From positions 81,266 through 145,265 of the forward strand of contig JAIUNK010000007.1 in the NCBI GenBank assembly GCA_020161845.1: a DNA stretch of 64,000 bases. Reading direction: 5' to 3'. This document shows positions 7,759 to 16,030 of this stretch, one piece after another; position 1 is the stretch's first letter, and each line of letters starts with the position of its first letter. The stretch is from Actinomycetota bacterium. Lineage in GTDB: Bacteria; Actinomycetota; Actinomycetes; Actinomycetales; Dermatophilaceae. Made by a program: the position numbers and the translations under genes. Below the pieces are notes generated by a model. That model did not search any database, had not been told where the DNA came from, and saw nothing but the letters and a program-made list of their open reading frames with translations.

Positions 7759-9218
7759 CCTCTCGATCCGCTCGGGGCCGTCCCCGAGGTCTGCATCGCG
7801 GCGTCGGCCGCCCGGCTGGTCGACGCCACCACGGCCGGCCGGCCGTCGGGCGCGGCGACGGTCCTGTCCAGCGGGAACCGCACCCGCACCCGGTAGCCGC
7901 CGGTCAGGCGCGGGCCCACGTCCAGTTGCCCGCCGTGCGAGGCGATCCGCTCGCGCATCCCCAGCATCCCCAGCCCGGTGCCCGACGTGGCCCCCAACGG
8001 CCGGCCGTCGTCGACGACCTCAGCCTCGACATACCGGTCGCGCTGCGTCTCCACCCGCACCACCACGCTGACCCGGGTGGCGCTGGAGTGCTTGCGCACG
8101 TTGGACAGGGCCTCCTGGACGATGCGGTAGGTGGACAGCGCGAGTGGCGCCGGGACGCGCGCGGCGGCGTCGGGAACGTCCTCGACCAGCTCGTACGTCG
8201 GGAGGAAGCCCACCCCGGCCGCGGCGGCGACCAGGGCGGCCAGGTCGCCGAGGCCGGGGTCTGGGGCGCGATGCACCGGCCCCTCGCCCGCGGGATCCGA
8301 CGCCGTCGCGGGCTCGCGCAGGGTGCCGAGCAGGGCCCGCTTCTCCCCCACGGCCGATCGGGACGACTCCTCGACCGAGGCCAACGCTTCGGCCGCCGCA
8401 GCCGGATCCCGCGTCAGCACGCGTCGGGCGGCGGCCGCCTGGACACCCATGACGGAGACGTGATGGGCGACCACGTCGTGCAGCTCGCGGGCGATCCGCA
8501 GCCGTTCCTGCACCACCGCCTGGTCGCGCAGCCCGGCCGCCTGCGCCGCGATGGTGCCGGCCTGATCCTGCAGCTCGGCCATCTGATGGGCGGACCGCCA
8601 CGAGCTGCGGCCCCACAGCAGGGCGCCCCCGAAGTAGGCGGCGTTGATCAGGAAGGCGTAGCTCACGCTGGCGGCGAAGCGCCCGATCAGGCCCTGACCG
8701 TCCGGATAGTCCTGCGCCATGATCGAGTCGTAGGCGTTGCCCAGGGCGTAGGACCAGACGAACCAGCCGAACATCAGCACCAGCACCCCGCCCACGGCGT
8801 ACACCGCCGCGCGGCGATCCCGCGCCCAGGCGACCCCGGAGTACAGCGCGAAGAAATACACGACCTGCATCGTGAACTGGTAGGCGACGGCGTCGAGCCA
8901 GATGCCGGCGGCGAACAGGTGCGCCTGCAGCAGCAGCATCACGCTGATCGGATAGCGCCGCCGCCAGATCAGCGGGGCGGTGCCCAGCGCGAGCACGAGA
9001 TATTGCGCCAGGATCGGGGATTGCGCCTCGTGCAGCAGGCCCATGCTGCGGGTGAGCTCCAGACCGATGGCGCCGAAGACGAAGAACGCCAGGGCGATCC
9101 CGGCGTCGGCGCGCATCCCGGCCGGCCCGGGGTCGGGGCGGGTCCAGTCGGCGTCGACGTCGAAGATCGACCACACCAGGTCCCCGATGCGGCGCCGCAG
9201 CGTCCCCGATTCCGCCAT
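7755..9218 (-). CDS. Sensor histidine kinase, HisKA_3 type (pair 1)
   Basis: 487 residues. Several N-terminal hydrophobic segments (from about 35 to 200, including [20 protein letters not shown]) form a membrane sensor without an obvious extracytoplasmic domain. A coiled linker leads to the dimerisation/phospho-acceptor motif [17 protein letters not shown], and the C-terminus has the HATPase_c domain with [13 protein letters not shown]. After the catalytic domain there is a disordered tail ending in Ser/Arg/Gly. The start has a TAGGCT hexamer 6 nt upstream, suggesting a leaderless message. Confidence 0.92.
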   Translation of the reverse strand: MAESGTLRRRIGDLVWSIFDVDADWTRPDPGPAGMRADAGIALAFFVFGAIGLELTRSMGLLHEAQSPILAQYLVLALGTAPLIWRRRYPISVMLLLQAHLFAAGIWLDAVAYQFTMQVVYFFALYSGVAWARDRRAAVYAVGGVLVLMFGWFVWSYALGNAYDSIMAQDYPDGQGLIGRFAASVSYAFLINAAYFGGALLWGRSSWRSAHQMAELQDQAGTIAAQAAGLRDQAVVQERLRIARELHDVVAHHVSVMGVQAAAARRVLTRDPAAAAEALASVEESSRSAVGEKRALLGTLREPATASDPAGEGPVHRAPDPGLGDLAALVAAAAGVGFLPTYELVEDVPDAAARVPAPLALSTYRIVQEALSNVRKHSSATRVSVVVRVETQRDRYVEAEVVDDGRPLGATSGTGLGMLGMRERIASHGGQLDVGPRLTGGYRVRVRFPLDRTVAAPDGRPAVVASTSRAADAAMQTSGTAPSGSRG

Positions 9219-9224
9219 GGGACC

Positions 9225-9230
9225 AGCCTA
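9225..9230 (-). promoter_or_regulatory. -10 hexamer, leaderless start of kinase 1
   Basis: TAGGCT on the minus strand, with 6 nt between it and the ATG at 9218. There is no Shine-Dalgarno sequence, so transcription probably begins at or next to the start codon. Confidence 0.6.
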
Positions 9231-9303
9231 AGGGAGGCGCCGCGGGCTCCCCCGGCCCCCAACGTCGTGGCCGGCCGGCGGCCGCCGCCCCCGACGGGCG
9301 GGC

Positions 9304-9447
9304 CGGCGGCACGTTGTAGCCCGTGGTCTTGTGCGTGCCCGAGTAGAGCTCCGGGTGATTGCGCCATGCCCAGCACGGAAGCAGGGTCCCGTCGAGGATG
9401 TGGACCGCTTGGGGGTGCAGCTCTTCGGGCAGGGGGAATCGCGGCTG
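9304..9447 (-). pseudogene. Relic of an IS5/IS4-type DDE transposase
   Basis: On the minus strand one frame reads PRFPLPEELHPQAVHILDG, then TLLPCWAWRNHPELYSG and THKTTGYNV. This is the conserved block around the first catalytic Asp of DDE_Tnp_4-type transposases (usual form LDGTLLPCW...HPELYSGKHKTTG.NVQ). Similarity stops abruptly at about 9303 after YNV, and upstream sequence to about 9560 shows no continuous matching frame, so only an internal fragment survives. No terminal inverted repeats or target-site duplication are visible. Inactive. Confidence 0.75.
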
Positions 9448-9874
9448 ACAGCACGGTTTGCAGGCTGGTGGTCACCGCGTTGATGACCCGGCCGCCCTTT
9501 ATCGTCGCGACACGAGCAGGGAAAGCCCCGCATTTCCCCTGTTCGGTTATTCCGGATCACGCCGCTGAATGAGCCTCTATGTACATCGCACCGCTGAACA
9601 CCTTCGCCCCTACCTGGCCCTTCTTGACCGTTACCACCGGCTGACAGGCAGGATCGCGCGACCCCGTGGGTGAGGCTCAACGACCTTTTGCGCCCCAACG
9701 CGGAGCAGACGGTCCAGCGGGGTTTCTGCCCCTCGCCGGATCGGTTATTTTCGTGCTCAAAGCCACCGTCAGGCAACCTGAACGACGTCTCAGGACTCTT
9801 ACTAGTGGGCGCAGGCTACATCTGCGTCCCCACTCCAACGCCCCAAGGAAACCGTCGACCCTGGAGGAGATCGT
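9448..9874. other. Intergenic with leader hairpin of the surface-protein gene
   Basis: Lower G+C than its surroundings. It includes possible further transposase debris to about 9560. Nearer the downstream gene lie the motif AGGCAACCTGAA (9771-9782) and an imperfect hairpin AGTGGGCGCAG / CTGCGTCCCCACT around 9804-9833. The latter two belong to the 5' region of the frameshifted LPXTG gene. Confidence 0.4.
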
Positions 9875-10516
9875 ATGCGTAACGCCGAATCCGAACAGCC
9901 GTTCAATATTGACCCCAAAACGCCATCCGTCGGCCATGTATGCGGGGCCGACGGTTGGCCCTCGTTGCCGTTTTGGGGGGCTCGCTGATTCCGGCCGCCG
10001 CGCCGACCGCCTCGGCCTATGGCCTGCTGGAAGACACTTCTTCCGTTCCCATGGCGTGGATGCACGTGCAGACGGCTACCTCCGCGGCGGCCACGATCAC
10101 GCTGCCACCCGACGCCAACGGCACGACCAAGCCCCCGCCATGCCCTACCCCCGCCTACCCGGGCGGCCCCGTCGCCGACATCGGGCGGCTGCCTGCCTGC
10201 CCCGGCGAACACCCCTACAGCGGCCACGATCACGCTGCCACCCGACGCCAACGGCACGACCAAACCCCCGCCATGCCCTACCCCCGCCTACCCGGGCGGC
10301 CCCGTCGCCGACATCGGCGGCTGCCTGCCTGCCCCCAGGACCACGCGCGTAGCGACCAGCCCCGCAGCGACCACACCTGCCGCCCAGTTGCCCTATACGG
10401 GGCATCCAGGAAGTGTGCTTCTCCTTTCTGGCGGAGCGCTCATCGCGGGGGGGACCGCACTCCTAGCGGCTGGACGGAGGATGCGCAGCAGGCAGTCCTG
10501 CAAAGCCGATAAATAG
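9875..10516 (+). pseudogene. LPXTG-anchored surface protein, frameshifted
   Basis: A ribosome binding site (GGAGGAGA) precedes an ATG at 9875 (MRNAESEQPFN). That frame stops near 9988, but a second frame, entered before 9940, reads a signal peptide (RRLALVAVLGGSLIPAAAP then TASA). It continues through a Pro/Thr-rich repeat (ATITLPPDANGTTKPPPCP, TPAYPGGPVADIG). At 10183-10185 a GGG, where the second copy of the repeat has GG, shifts the frame back, giving a second repeat and a sorting signal: LPYTG, a hydrophobic segment (SVLLLSGGALIAGGTALLAAG) and RRMRSRQ. The repeat DNA is duplicated at 10088-10203 and 10221-10335. Repairing both lesions restores one wall-anchored protein of about 210 residues. 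Either decay, slippage-based switching or sequence error. Confidence 0.75.
10088..10335 (+). repeat. Duplicated ~116-bp segment inside the surface-protein gene
   Basis: Copies at 10088-10203 and 10221-10335 are nearly identical; the offset is 133 nt rather than a multiple of three because the first copy carries one extra G at 10183-10185. Each copy encodes one TLPPDANGTTKPPPCPTPAY-type unit with a Cys pair. Confidence 0.85.
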
Positions 10517-10621
10517 GCGGTTTGGATTTGAGTGGGCGATCCGGCGCTGCCTGCTCGATGCTCTGCACGCGTCGTGATGAACCGGCCCGGCTGCCGCCTT
10601 AGCAGGACGGTCAGAGCCCGG

Positions 10622-11578
10622 TCAGAGCCGGGGCATCCGGCCCTGCGGCAGCAGCAGCTTGGCCTGGGCGGTGACGACCCCTTGCGCCTCGGCGATCGGG
10701 CTCTCGGGCAGCCGCACGGTGTAGATCGCCACGGCGTACCGCCCGCGATCGACGTAGCCCACACTCGGCGTACCGACCACGTCGGACGGATCGGAATCGC
10801 CGCCCCACCCCTGCTTGACGACCGCCATCGAGTCGGCGGCGCGCAGCCCGAACATCTGAGAGGTGCCGTCGAGCGCGTTCGGCTCCATCTGGATCATCGT
10901 GTCGATCAGCCACGTGCCCACCCGGGGCTCGTGGTAGGCGGCAGCCAGGAAGGTCACCATCGCCAGCGGGGTGACCTGCGTGCTGCCCCACTGGCCGGCG
11001 CCGCGCACCGGCGGCGTCCCGGGATCGGAGAGGCGGTAGTGGGCACCGATCCAGGCGATCAGTCCGTCGCCGCCGACCGAGGCGTAGAGGGAGCTGGCCG
11101 CCGCGTCGTCGGAGAGGGTGAGCATCCGGCGCGCGACGGGCTCGGTCGCCCCGGTCAGCCTCCCCTCGGCGAGCAGGCGGGCCGCGATGAACAGCTTGAC
11201 CGTGGACTCGGTGCGGAAATAGCCCTCGGCGTCCCCGGCCACCGTGACCTCACCGGTGACCAGGTCCTTGATGGCGATCCCGGAGCGCCACCCCTGGGCC
11301 TGGGCGTAGTAGACGGCCCGGTCCGCGGCGCGCTGCCGGGCCCCCGGGGAGGCATCGATGGCGGTCGTGGTGGCCGGCGACGTGGGCGCCGCCCCAGTGC
11401 CGCCCTTGGTGGGGACCCCGGCGCCGCCGGTCGTCGCGCGTGTCGCGCCCGTCGCGGCCGGCTGGGTCAGCGGCGCGGCGAAGGAACCCACCTCGGGCAG
11501 GCGGTCGGGGGCATAGACAGCCAGGCCCATTCCGGCGACGGCAGCCAAGCCCCACGTCACCAGGGCCGAACACCACAT
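10622..11578 (-). CDS. Class A beta-lactamase-fold serine hydrolase, exported
   Basis: 318 residues. A hydrophobic N-terminus (ALVTWGLAAVAGMGLAVYA) acts as signal peptide or anchor, followed by a Thr/Ala/Gly-rich linker to about 75. The catalytic Ser-x-x-Lys is Ser125-Thr-Val-Lys128 (TESTVKLFIA), the SDN-like motif is Ser156-Asp-Asp158, and KTG is replaced by Lys255-Gln-Gly257 (VVKQGWG). No clear omega-loop glutamate is seen at the position expected for penicillin hydrolysis. It is more likely a cell-wall-related serine hydrolase than a true beta-lactamase. It sits between the surface-protein gene and the acetyltransferase as a single gene. Confidence 0.8.
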   Translation of the reverse strand: MWCSALVTWGLAAVAGMGLAVYAPDRLPEVGSFAAPLTQPAATGATRATTGGAGVPTKGGTGAAPTSPATTTAIDASPGARQRAADRAVYYAQAQGWRSGIAIKDLVTGEVTVAGDAEGYFRTESTVKLFIAARLLAEGRLTGATEPVARRMLTLSDDAAASSLYASVGGDGLIAWIGAHYRLSDPGTPPVRGAGQWGSTQVTPLAMVTFLAAAYHEPRVGTWLIDTMIQMEPNALDGTSQMFGLRAADSMAVVKQGWGGDSDPSDVVGTPSVGYVDRGRYAVAIYTVRLPESPIAEAQGVVTAQAKLLLPQGRMPRL

Positions 11579-11668
11579 GCGTGCGGTCCTGCTCAGGTTG
11601 CCTCCCCCTCTCCCTACCCCTCTCGTCCGGGCGGACCGAACTCTGAGAGGTTGGCCGGGGCAGCCCGT

Positions 11669-12889
11669 TCAGAAGTAGTCGCGCACGGCGAAGCCCCGCC
11701 CGGCCGTCGCCGTGGCGATCGCGTCGAGCGCGTCGGGAGCGGGCTCCGCGCTCAGCTGCCCGGCGAGGCGGAGCAGCCGCGGTGGGCAACCGGCGTACAG
11801 CATCCCGAGACCCGCCGCGGTCAGCCGCGGCGTCCCCTCGGCGGCACCCGCTGTCCCCTCAGCCACGTCGCCGAGCCGCTCGACGTGGGCCCGGCCGTCG
11901 GCGATCTCGAGGCGGTAGCGGCCGTCCTGGCCGGGCACGACCAGCCCCTCGACCGCGACGGTGGCGGCGGCGCGCACGGTCGGCGCCCAGCCGCGGGCCG
12001 CCAGGGCGCCGGCCACGTCGAGGATCGCGAGCTGATAGGGCCGCTGGTCGATCGGGGTGACGTCCTTGGTGGGCAGGAACCACGGCAGCAGATCCTCGCC
12101 CGCGCCGAGCAGGTGGGTCTGCGGGGCGGCGCTTGCCTGCGAGCCCAGACTGCGCAGCAGGGCGCGCGCAGCATCGGCCGTCGTGGCGACGAGATCGCGC
12201 ACCTCCAGGAGTCCCTGCTCGCCGAGCCCGCCGGTTCGGGTCCACGCCGCATAACCGACCGCGCTCCCGGAGGCGTCGCGGGCCAGCGTGATGCGGTGCG
12301 ACGCGATGTCGACCGACGGGGTCGGGTAGCCGTCGTCGTCGCGGGACAACGGGCCGTCGTGGTCGCGCGCCCACGCCGTATAACAGGCCAGCAGCTCCGG
12401 CCAGGCGTGCTCGTCGACCCGCTCCAGCAGTACGTCGTGGGCCGGCGGCCGCACCGCCGCCAGCGCCGCGGTGGGCACCCGGACCCAGGTGTAGGTCCCG
12501 ACGACACCGAAGCCGAGACCCCGGTAGATGGCCGGCGCCGTCGGATAGAGCGTCGAGATCACGGCGCCACGCGCGTGGGCCTGCTGCAGGGTGTGCCGCA
12601 GCAGGGACTTCGCCACCCCGCGACCGCGCACCTCCGGCTGGACGGCCACGCTGGCGATGCCGCTGGTGGGCACGCGCCGCCCGCCGTACCAGCTCTCGTA
12701 CGGCCGGTCGCACGCCTTGCCCACCACTCGCCCGCCCAGCTCGGCGAACCAGGTCGGCTTGTGGGCGGCCGTGGGGTCGGGGGGCTGCTCGGGAAGCACC
12801 TGCGGCGCCCCGAACGCCTCCTGGCTGAGCAGCGCCGACACCCGGGCCTCGTCGGGGCGGGCCGGCCGGATCGTGAGCTGGTCGGGCAT
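11669..12889 (-). CDS. Eis-like GNAT family N-acetyltransferase
   Basis: 406 residues, the usual length for Eis proteins. The N-terminal GNAT domain contains the acetyl-CoA pyrophosphate loop VQPEVRGRGVAKSLLRHTL; a second GNAT-like domain and a C-terminal sterol-carrier-like domain follow, and the chain ends VRDYF, whose terminal Phe carboxylate is the catalytic acid in Eis. Such enzymes acetylate amines, including aminoglycosides at several positions or host and cellular protein lysines. A TAGGGT hexamer 7 nt before the ATG indicates a leaderless transcript. Monocistronic. Confidence 0.85.
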   Translation of the reverse strand: MPDQLTIRPARPDEARVSALLSQEAFGAPQVLPEQPPDPTAAHKPTWFAELGGRVVGKACDRPYESWYGGRRVPTSGIASVAVQPEVRGRGVAKSLLRHTLQQAHARGAVISTLYPTAPAIYRGLGFGVVGTYTWVRVPTAALAAVRPPAHDVLLERVDEHAWPELLACYTAWARDHDGPLSRDDDGYPTPSVDIASHRITLARDASGSAVGYAAWTRTGGLGEQGLLEVRDLVATTADAARALLRSLGSQASAAPQTHLLGAGEDLLPWFLPTKDVTPIDQRPYQLAILDVAGALAARGWAPTVRAAATVAVEGLVVPGQDGRYRLEIADGRAHVERLGDVAEGTAGAAEGTPRLTAAGLGMLYAGCPPRLLRLAGQLSAEPAPDALDAIATATAGRGFAVRDYF

Positions 12890-12896
12890 GCCCCCG

Positions 12897-12902
12897 ACCC
12901 TA
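12897..12902 (-). promoter_or_regulatory. -10 hexamer, leaderless start of the Eis-like gene
   Basis: TAGGGT on the minus strand, 7 nt before the ATG at 12889, with no Shine-Dalgarno sequence in between. It lies in the 36-nt gap after the stop of the upstream membrane-protein gene. Confidence 0.5.
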
Positions 12903-12925
12903 GAGCGTGCACTCAGCCGCGGCGC

Positions 12926-13819
12926 TCAGCTCTCGGCCGACCACGGCGGGTCCGCGGGCCGACCTGGCTCGATGACGAACGGCGTACCGTCTCGCTGCCC
13001 CACGATCAGCACCCGAGCCCCGGCCGTGACGGGCGTGGCCCAGACCCGGTCGCCGGGGGCGGGCATCGCCGCGTGGGCCATCGCGGTGAGCGTGCTCGTC
13101 GACCTCGCCGGCCAGCTGTAGAGCAGGCCGTCGGGACCGCGGACGCGCAGACCGTACGGGGTGGCCGGCCCGATCTCGACGACGGCGAGCGGCCCCTGCG
13201 CGGCGTCGTCGTACAGCCCGATCCGCCGCCGCAGCGACCACCAGGCCAACCCGAGCGTCCCCAGCAGGAGGCCCACGCGGCGCCGCCGCAGCCCGGCCGC
13301 CCGCTGCCGCAGGATCAGCCGCACCTCGTCCTCGGTCAGCCCGGTCCCCGCCGTCACATCGACGGGAGCGATGACCGCGGCGTCCAGGATCGGGCGACGC
13401 CCGCCGGGGTGCGCGCCGCGGACCAGCTCCACGCTGCCCTCCTTGGCCCAGATCACCTCGATCCCGCCCGGCTCGACGTGCTGGCGGGCGATCGCGCAAC
13501 CGACCTGTCGGTCCGAGGCGGGGTCGGTGCACCAGATGACCGACCCCTTGGGCACCCAGACCGGGCCCTGCCAGTCCCACGAGTAGACCGAGCCGTCCGG
13601 GAGCGTGAACTCGTGGTGGTCGACCCACCGGTCGTAGACCGCCTCCCCACTGGGGTGCCGGATCGTGCGCACCTCGAATGCCGTGGTCACCGGCAGGATC
13701 GGCTCGGTGGGGTCGATGGCCCGACCGGCCGCGAACGGGCCCCGCGGGCGGTAGCCGCGCAGCAGCCGCTCGGCGTCCTCGCGGGGCGGCGCGGGTCGGT
13801 GGGTCGGCGGCTCGCTCAC
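12926..13819 (-). CDS. Uncharacterised membrane protein, paralogue 1 of 3
   Basis: 297 residues from GTG at 13819, which overlaps the stop of paralogue 2 by 4 nt (GTGA). Residues 1-150 are soluble and contain FTLPDGSVYSWDWQGPVWVP; one hydrophobic segment (VGLLLGTLGLAWWSL, about 188-202) follows; then comes the shared module RGPDGLLYSWPA... DRVWATPVTAGARVLIV. The same module, x-DG-x-x-[FYL]-[ST]-WP then VWAT or AWAT, occurs in paralogues 2 and 3, and here it also seems partly duplicated in the N-terminal half. I do not recognise the family. Its beta-rich character suggests a small SH3/NfeD-like barrel on a membrane anchor, which is inference only. Confidence 0.75.
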   Translation of the reverse strand: MSEPPTHRPAPPREDAERLLRGYRPRGPFAAGRAIDPTEPILPVTTAFEVRTIRHPSGEAVYDRWVDHHEFTLPDGSVYSWDWQGPVWVPKGSVIWCTDPASDRQVGCAIARQHVEPGGIEVIWAKEGSVELVRGAHPGGRRPILDAAVIAPVDVTAGTGLTEDEVRLILRQRAAGLRRRRVGLLLGTLGLAWWSLRRRIGLYDDAAQGPLAVVEIGPATPYGLRVRGPDGLLYSWPARSTSTLTAMAHAAMPAPGDRVWATPVTAGARVLIVGQRDGTPFVIEPGRPADPPWSAES

Positions 13820-14868
13820 GCGGGCGGCTCGTTGGACGCCGCCCGCGATGTCGGCGCCTGCGAGGTCGGCGCCTGCGACGCCGGCGCGAGAGGGTCGATC
13901 ACCACGACGTCGCCGGCCGAGGTGGGGGCGACCAGGCGGATCGACTCGCCCGCTTCGCCGCGGGTGGCCCAGGCCGTGCTGCCGCGGTCCGGCCAGCGTT
14001 CCATCGTGACCGGCCAGGTCAGCCGGGTGCCGTCGGCGCGCCGGATCGTGATGTCCGCGCGGCGCGGCGCGTACGCCGACGGCGGCGGGGAGTCGATCGT
14101 GACGATCTCCAACGGTACGTCGGGTGGGGTGACCGCCCGGCGCCCGTCGGCGGATCGCAGCGCGGCCCGGGCTTGGGACTCGTCGATGCCGTCGGGGCAG
14201 GGCATGGGCGGTGGCCCGAGCGGTCGGATGGCCAGGGGCCGGGGCGGTTGGCCGGGTCGCGCCCCCGCGACTGACCCGGGCGGTGACCCGGCACCCGACC
14301 CGGCGACAGACCCAGGCCGTGACCCGGCACCGGACCCCAACGCGTCCTGCACGACATCCGGACCGAACACGCTGGGCACGGCGCCCGCCGGCACCACCAG
14401 CCGGGCGGGGGTCACGCTCACCACCGGTTCGCCGCGCTGCTGGAACCGATCCCACGCGACCCCGATCAGCCGCTGGCCCGGCCGGGGGTTCGCGAACCAG
14501 ACCTGGTCGCCCGCGTTGAGCACGGCACCCTTGTCGTCCGCGAGGGACGCGTCGAGCAGGGCCCCGTCGGGCAGCCGGATGCGCAGGCCGCGCCCGCCCA
14601 CGCCGTACGGGTGCACGACCCGGCAGACGACCAAGGCGCCCGAGGCATCCATGCGTCGGGTGATCCGCCACATCAGCAGAAACATCGCGCCGTAGATGAG
14701 CGGCAGCAGCTGTTCGCCGCGGAAGGCGCCCTCCTGGGCGTAGCTCACGCCGGCGGCGATCATGCTGCCGAGGAACACGACGCCGAGCAGCCCCAGGGCG
14801 AACCGTTGCTGCAGCCGGCGGCGCTTCAGCGCGGCGCGCAACTCCCGCCTGGCCTGCTGCTCGTCCAT
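13816..14868 (-). CDS. Uncharacterised membrane protein, paralogue 2 of 3
   Basis: 350 residues. A basic N-terminal helix (RRELRAALKRRRLQQR) is followed by two membrane helices (FALGLLGVVFLGSMIAAGVS and LPLIYGAMFLLMWRI). Then come a module with RIRLPDGALLDASLADD...DQVWFANP, a repeated Gly/Ser/Ala/Pro linker (GSGAGSRPGSVA repeats, about 178-208), the shared C-terminal module ITIRRADGTRLTWPV...STAWATRGEAG, and a tail of ASQAPTSQAPTS repeats. Leaderless by the TAGGCT hexamer 6 nt before the ATG. It overlaps paralogue 1. Function unknown. Confidence 0.75.
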   Translation of the reverse strand: MDEQQARRELRAALKRRRLQQRFALGLLGVVFLGSMIAAGVSYAQEGAFRGEQLLPLIYGAMFLLMWRITRRMDASGALVVCRVVHPYGVGGRGLRIRLPDGALLDASLADDKGAVLNAGDQVWFANPRPGQRLIGVAWDRFQQRGEPVVSVTPARLVVPAGAVPSVFGPDVVQDALGSGAGSRPGSVAGSGAGSPPGSVAGARPGQPPRPLAIRPLGPPPMPCPDGIDESQARAALRSADGRRAVTPPDVPLEIVTIDSPPPSAYAPRRADITIRRADGTRLTWPVTMERWPDRGSTAWATRGEAGESIRLVAPTSAGDVVVIDPLAPASQAPTSQAPTSRAASNEPPA

Positions 14869-14874
14869 CCCACC

Positions 14875-14880
14875 AGCCTA
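14875..14880 (-). promoter_or_regulatory. -10 hexamer, leaderless start of paralogue 2
   Basis: TAGGCT on the minus strand, 6 nt before the ATG at 14868. This is the same hexamer and spacing as upstream of kinase 1 and peptidase E. Confidence 0.6.
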
Positions 14881-14938
14881 GATCGGACCGGCCGGGCCCG
14901 CGCCGCTCGGAGCGCGAATCGCCCGGCCCGGCGCCGAT

Positions 14939-14992
14939 GCTCCGACCGGTCTGTTGAGGTGGCTGGGACCCCAACAACGCACCGATCGGAGC
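14939..14992. repeat. Palindromic repeat family A, copy 1 (54 nt)
   Basis: Left arm 14939-14956 and right arm 14975-14992 pair at 15 of 18 positions; the arms begin and end GCTCCGA...TCGGAGC. A second copy of the same length, with clear sequence similarity, is at 42030-42083. It lies between paralogue 3 and paralogue 2. Confidence 0.8.
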
Positions 14993-15033
14993 GCTGGCGA
15001 GCCGCCACCGTGTATGGGCGGGTGGTGCGGGTC

Positions 15034-15081
15034 GCAGGTGGGGCGGCGGGCAGGTGGGGCGGCCGGCAGGTGGGGCGGTTG
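15034..15081. repeat. 16-bp tandem repeat, three units
   Basis: The unit GCAGGTGGGGCGGCGG recurs with one or two changes at 15034-15049, 15050-15065 and 15066-15081, between copy 1 of repeat family A and the stop of paralogue 3. No coding role is seen. Confidence 0.8.
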
Positions 15082-15112
15082 GGCGGGCCGCGGGGCGGTG
15101 CACCGTGCGCGA

Positions 15113-15997
15113 TCAGTCCTCCGGGGCCGCGCCGGGAGTGTTGCCGACCGCGGGGCCGGCGGGCCAGATCAGCTCGGCCCGCCGACCCTCGTCCAGGGTC
15201 GCCACGAGGACGACGTACAGCCCCTCCTCCACCCGCGTCGCCCACACCCGGCGGCCCTGCCCCAGCAGCACCGCGTCCTTGGCGACCGGCCAGGAGAAGC
15301 GACGACCATCGGTACGGCGGATGACGGCGCGGCGCCGGACGTACTCGGCCACCTCGACGACGTCCAGCACCGGCTCGGTCCCGATGTCGGCGAGCGCGGC
15401 CCGCCGCCGCGGGGACAGTTTGCGCGGCCCGGAGAGCAGTCCGACCTCGTGGGCGAGAAAGGCCTGCGCCTGGCCCAGGGACAGCTCGGTCGTTTCGGGG
15501 GCAGCCACGGCGGCGAGAGGCGCCACGAACGAGGTCGGCGCCGGCCGGTAAAGGCGGCAGTCGGACCCGGCCAGCGGCTCCCAGGCCTCGGTCACGGGGT
15601 TGCGTCGGGCCGCCACGACCGACCCGGGGGCGGGCATCGGCAGCGTCAGCTCCTCCCCCCGGCGCAGCCGTCCCACGGCTTGCAGGGCGGCCACGAAGCC
15701 CCACAGCGCTCCGTCGTCCAGCCGGATGATCACCTCCCCGGCGACCACCCGCTCGACGGTGGCGACGCGCAGGGGGCCGCGCAGGTCCTGCGGCATGCGG
15801 CGGCGTTGCGTCACGATCAGCAGGGCGAGGAAGCAGCAGGCCAGCAGCAGGGTCACCGGGCGGGGCCACGGCAGGCCGGCCACGAGGATCGCCGGCAGGA
15901 CATAGACCAACACCCAGGTCCGGCCCTCCGCGCGAGCGGACCTGCGGGCCTGGCGCAGCGCGCGGCGTACCTGCGCTTCCTCCCCCGGGTCCAGCAC
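15113..15997 (-). CDS. Uncharacterised membrane protein, paralogue 3 of 3
   Basis: 294 residues. The basic helix EEAQVRRALRQARRSARAEG resembles the N-terminus of paralogue 2. Two membrane helices follow (WVLVYVLPAILVAGLPWP and VTLLLACCFLALLIV), then a first module (VIIRLDDGALWGFV...EELTLPMPAPGSVVAARR) and the shared C-terminal module VIRRTDGRRFSWPVAKD...RRVWATRVEEG, ending LVATLDEGR. The N-terminal half and both modules match the order in paralogue 2, so the three genes arose by duplication. It begins 33 nt after serS and may be co-transcribed with it. Function unknown. Confidence 0.75.
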   Translation of the reverse strand: MLDPGEEAQVRRALRQARRSARAEGRTWVLVYVLPAILVAGLPWPRPVTLLLACCFLALLIVTQRRRMPQDLRGPLRVATVERVVAGEVIIRLDDGALWGFVAALQAVGRLRRGEELTLPMPAPGSVVAARRNPVTEAWEPLAGSDCRLYRPAPTSFVAPLAAVAAPETTELSLGQAQAFLAHEVGLLSGPRKLSPRRRAALADIGTEPVLDVVEVAEYVRRRAVIRRTDGRRFSWPVAKDAVLLGQGRRVWATRVEEGLYVVLVATLDEGRRAELIWPAGPAVGNTPGAAPED

Positions 15998-16030
15998 GTG
16001 CGCCCCCTCATCCGCCGGGATGGCCGGCGG

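Noticed and set aside
10622-11578. Beta-lactam resistance gene
   Set aside because: Motif 3 is KQG and the hydrolytic glutamate is not seen, so a resistance call would overreach.
10532-14695. A plus-strand open frame of about 1390 codons over the hydrolase, acetyltransferase and paralogue genes
   Set aside because: Antisense shadow; the minus strand holds Ser-x-x-Lys, GNAT and paralogue motifs. The plus frame has none.
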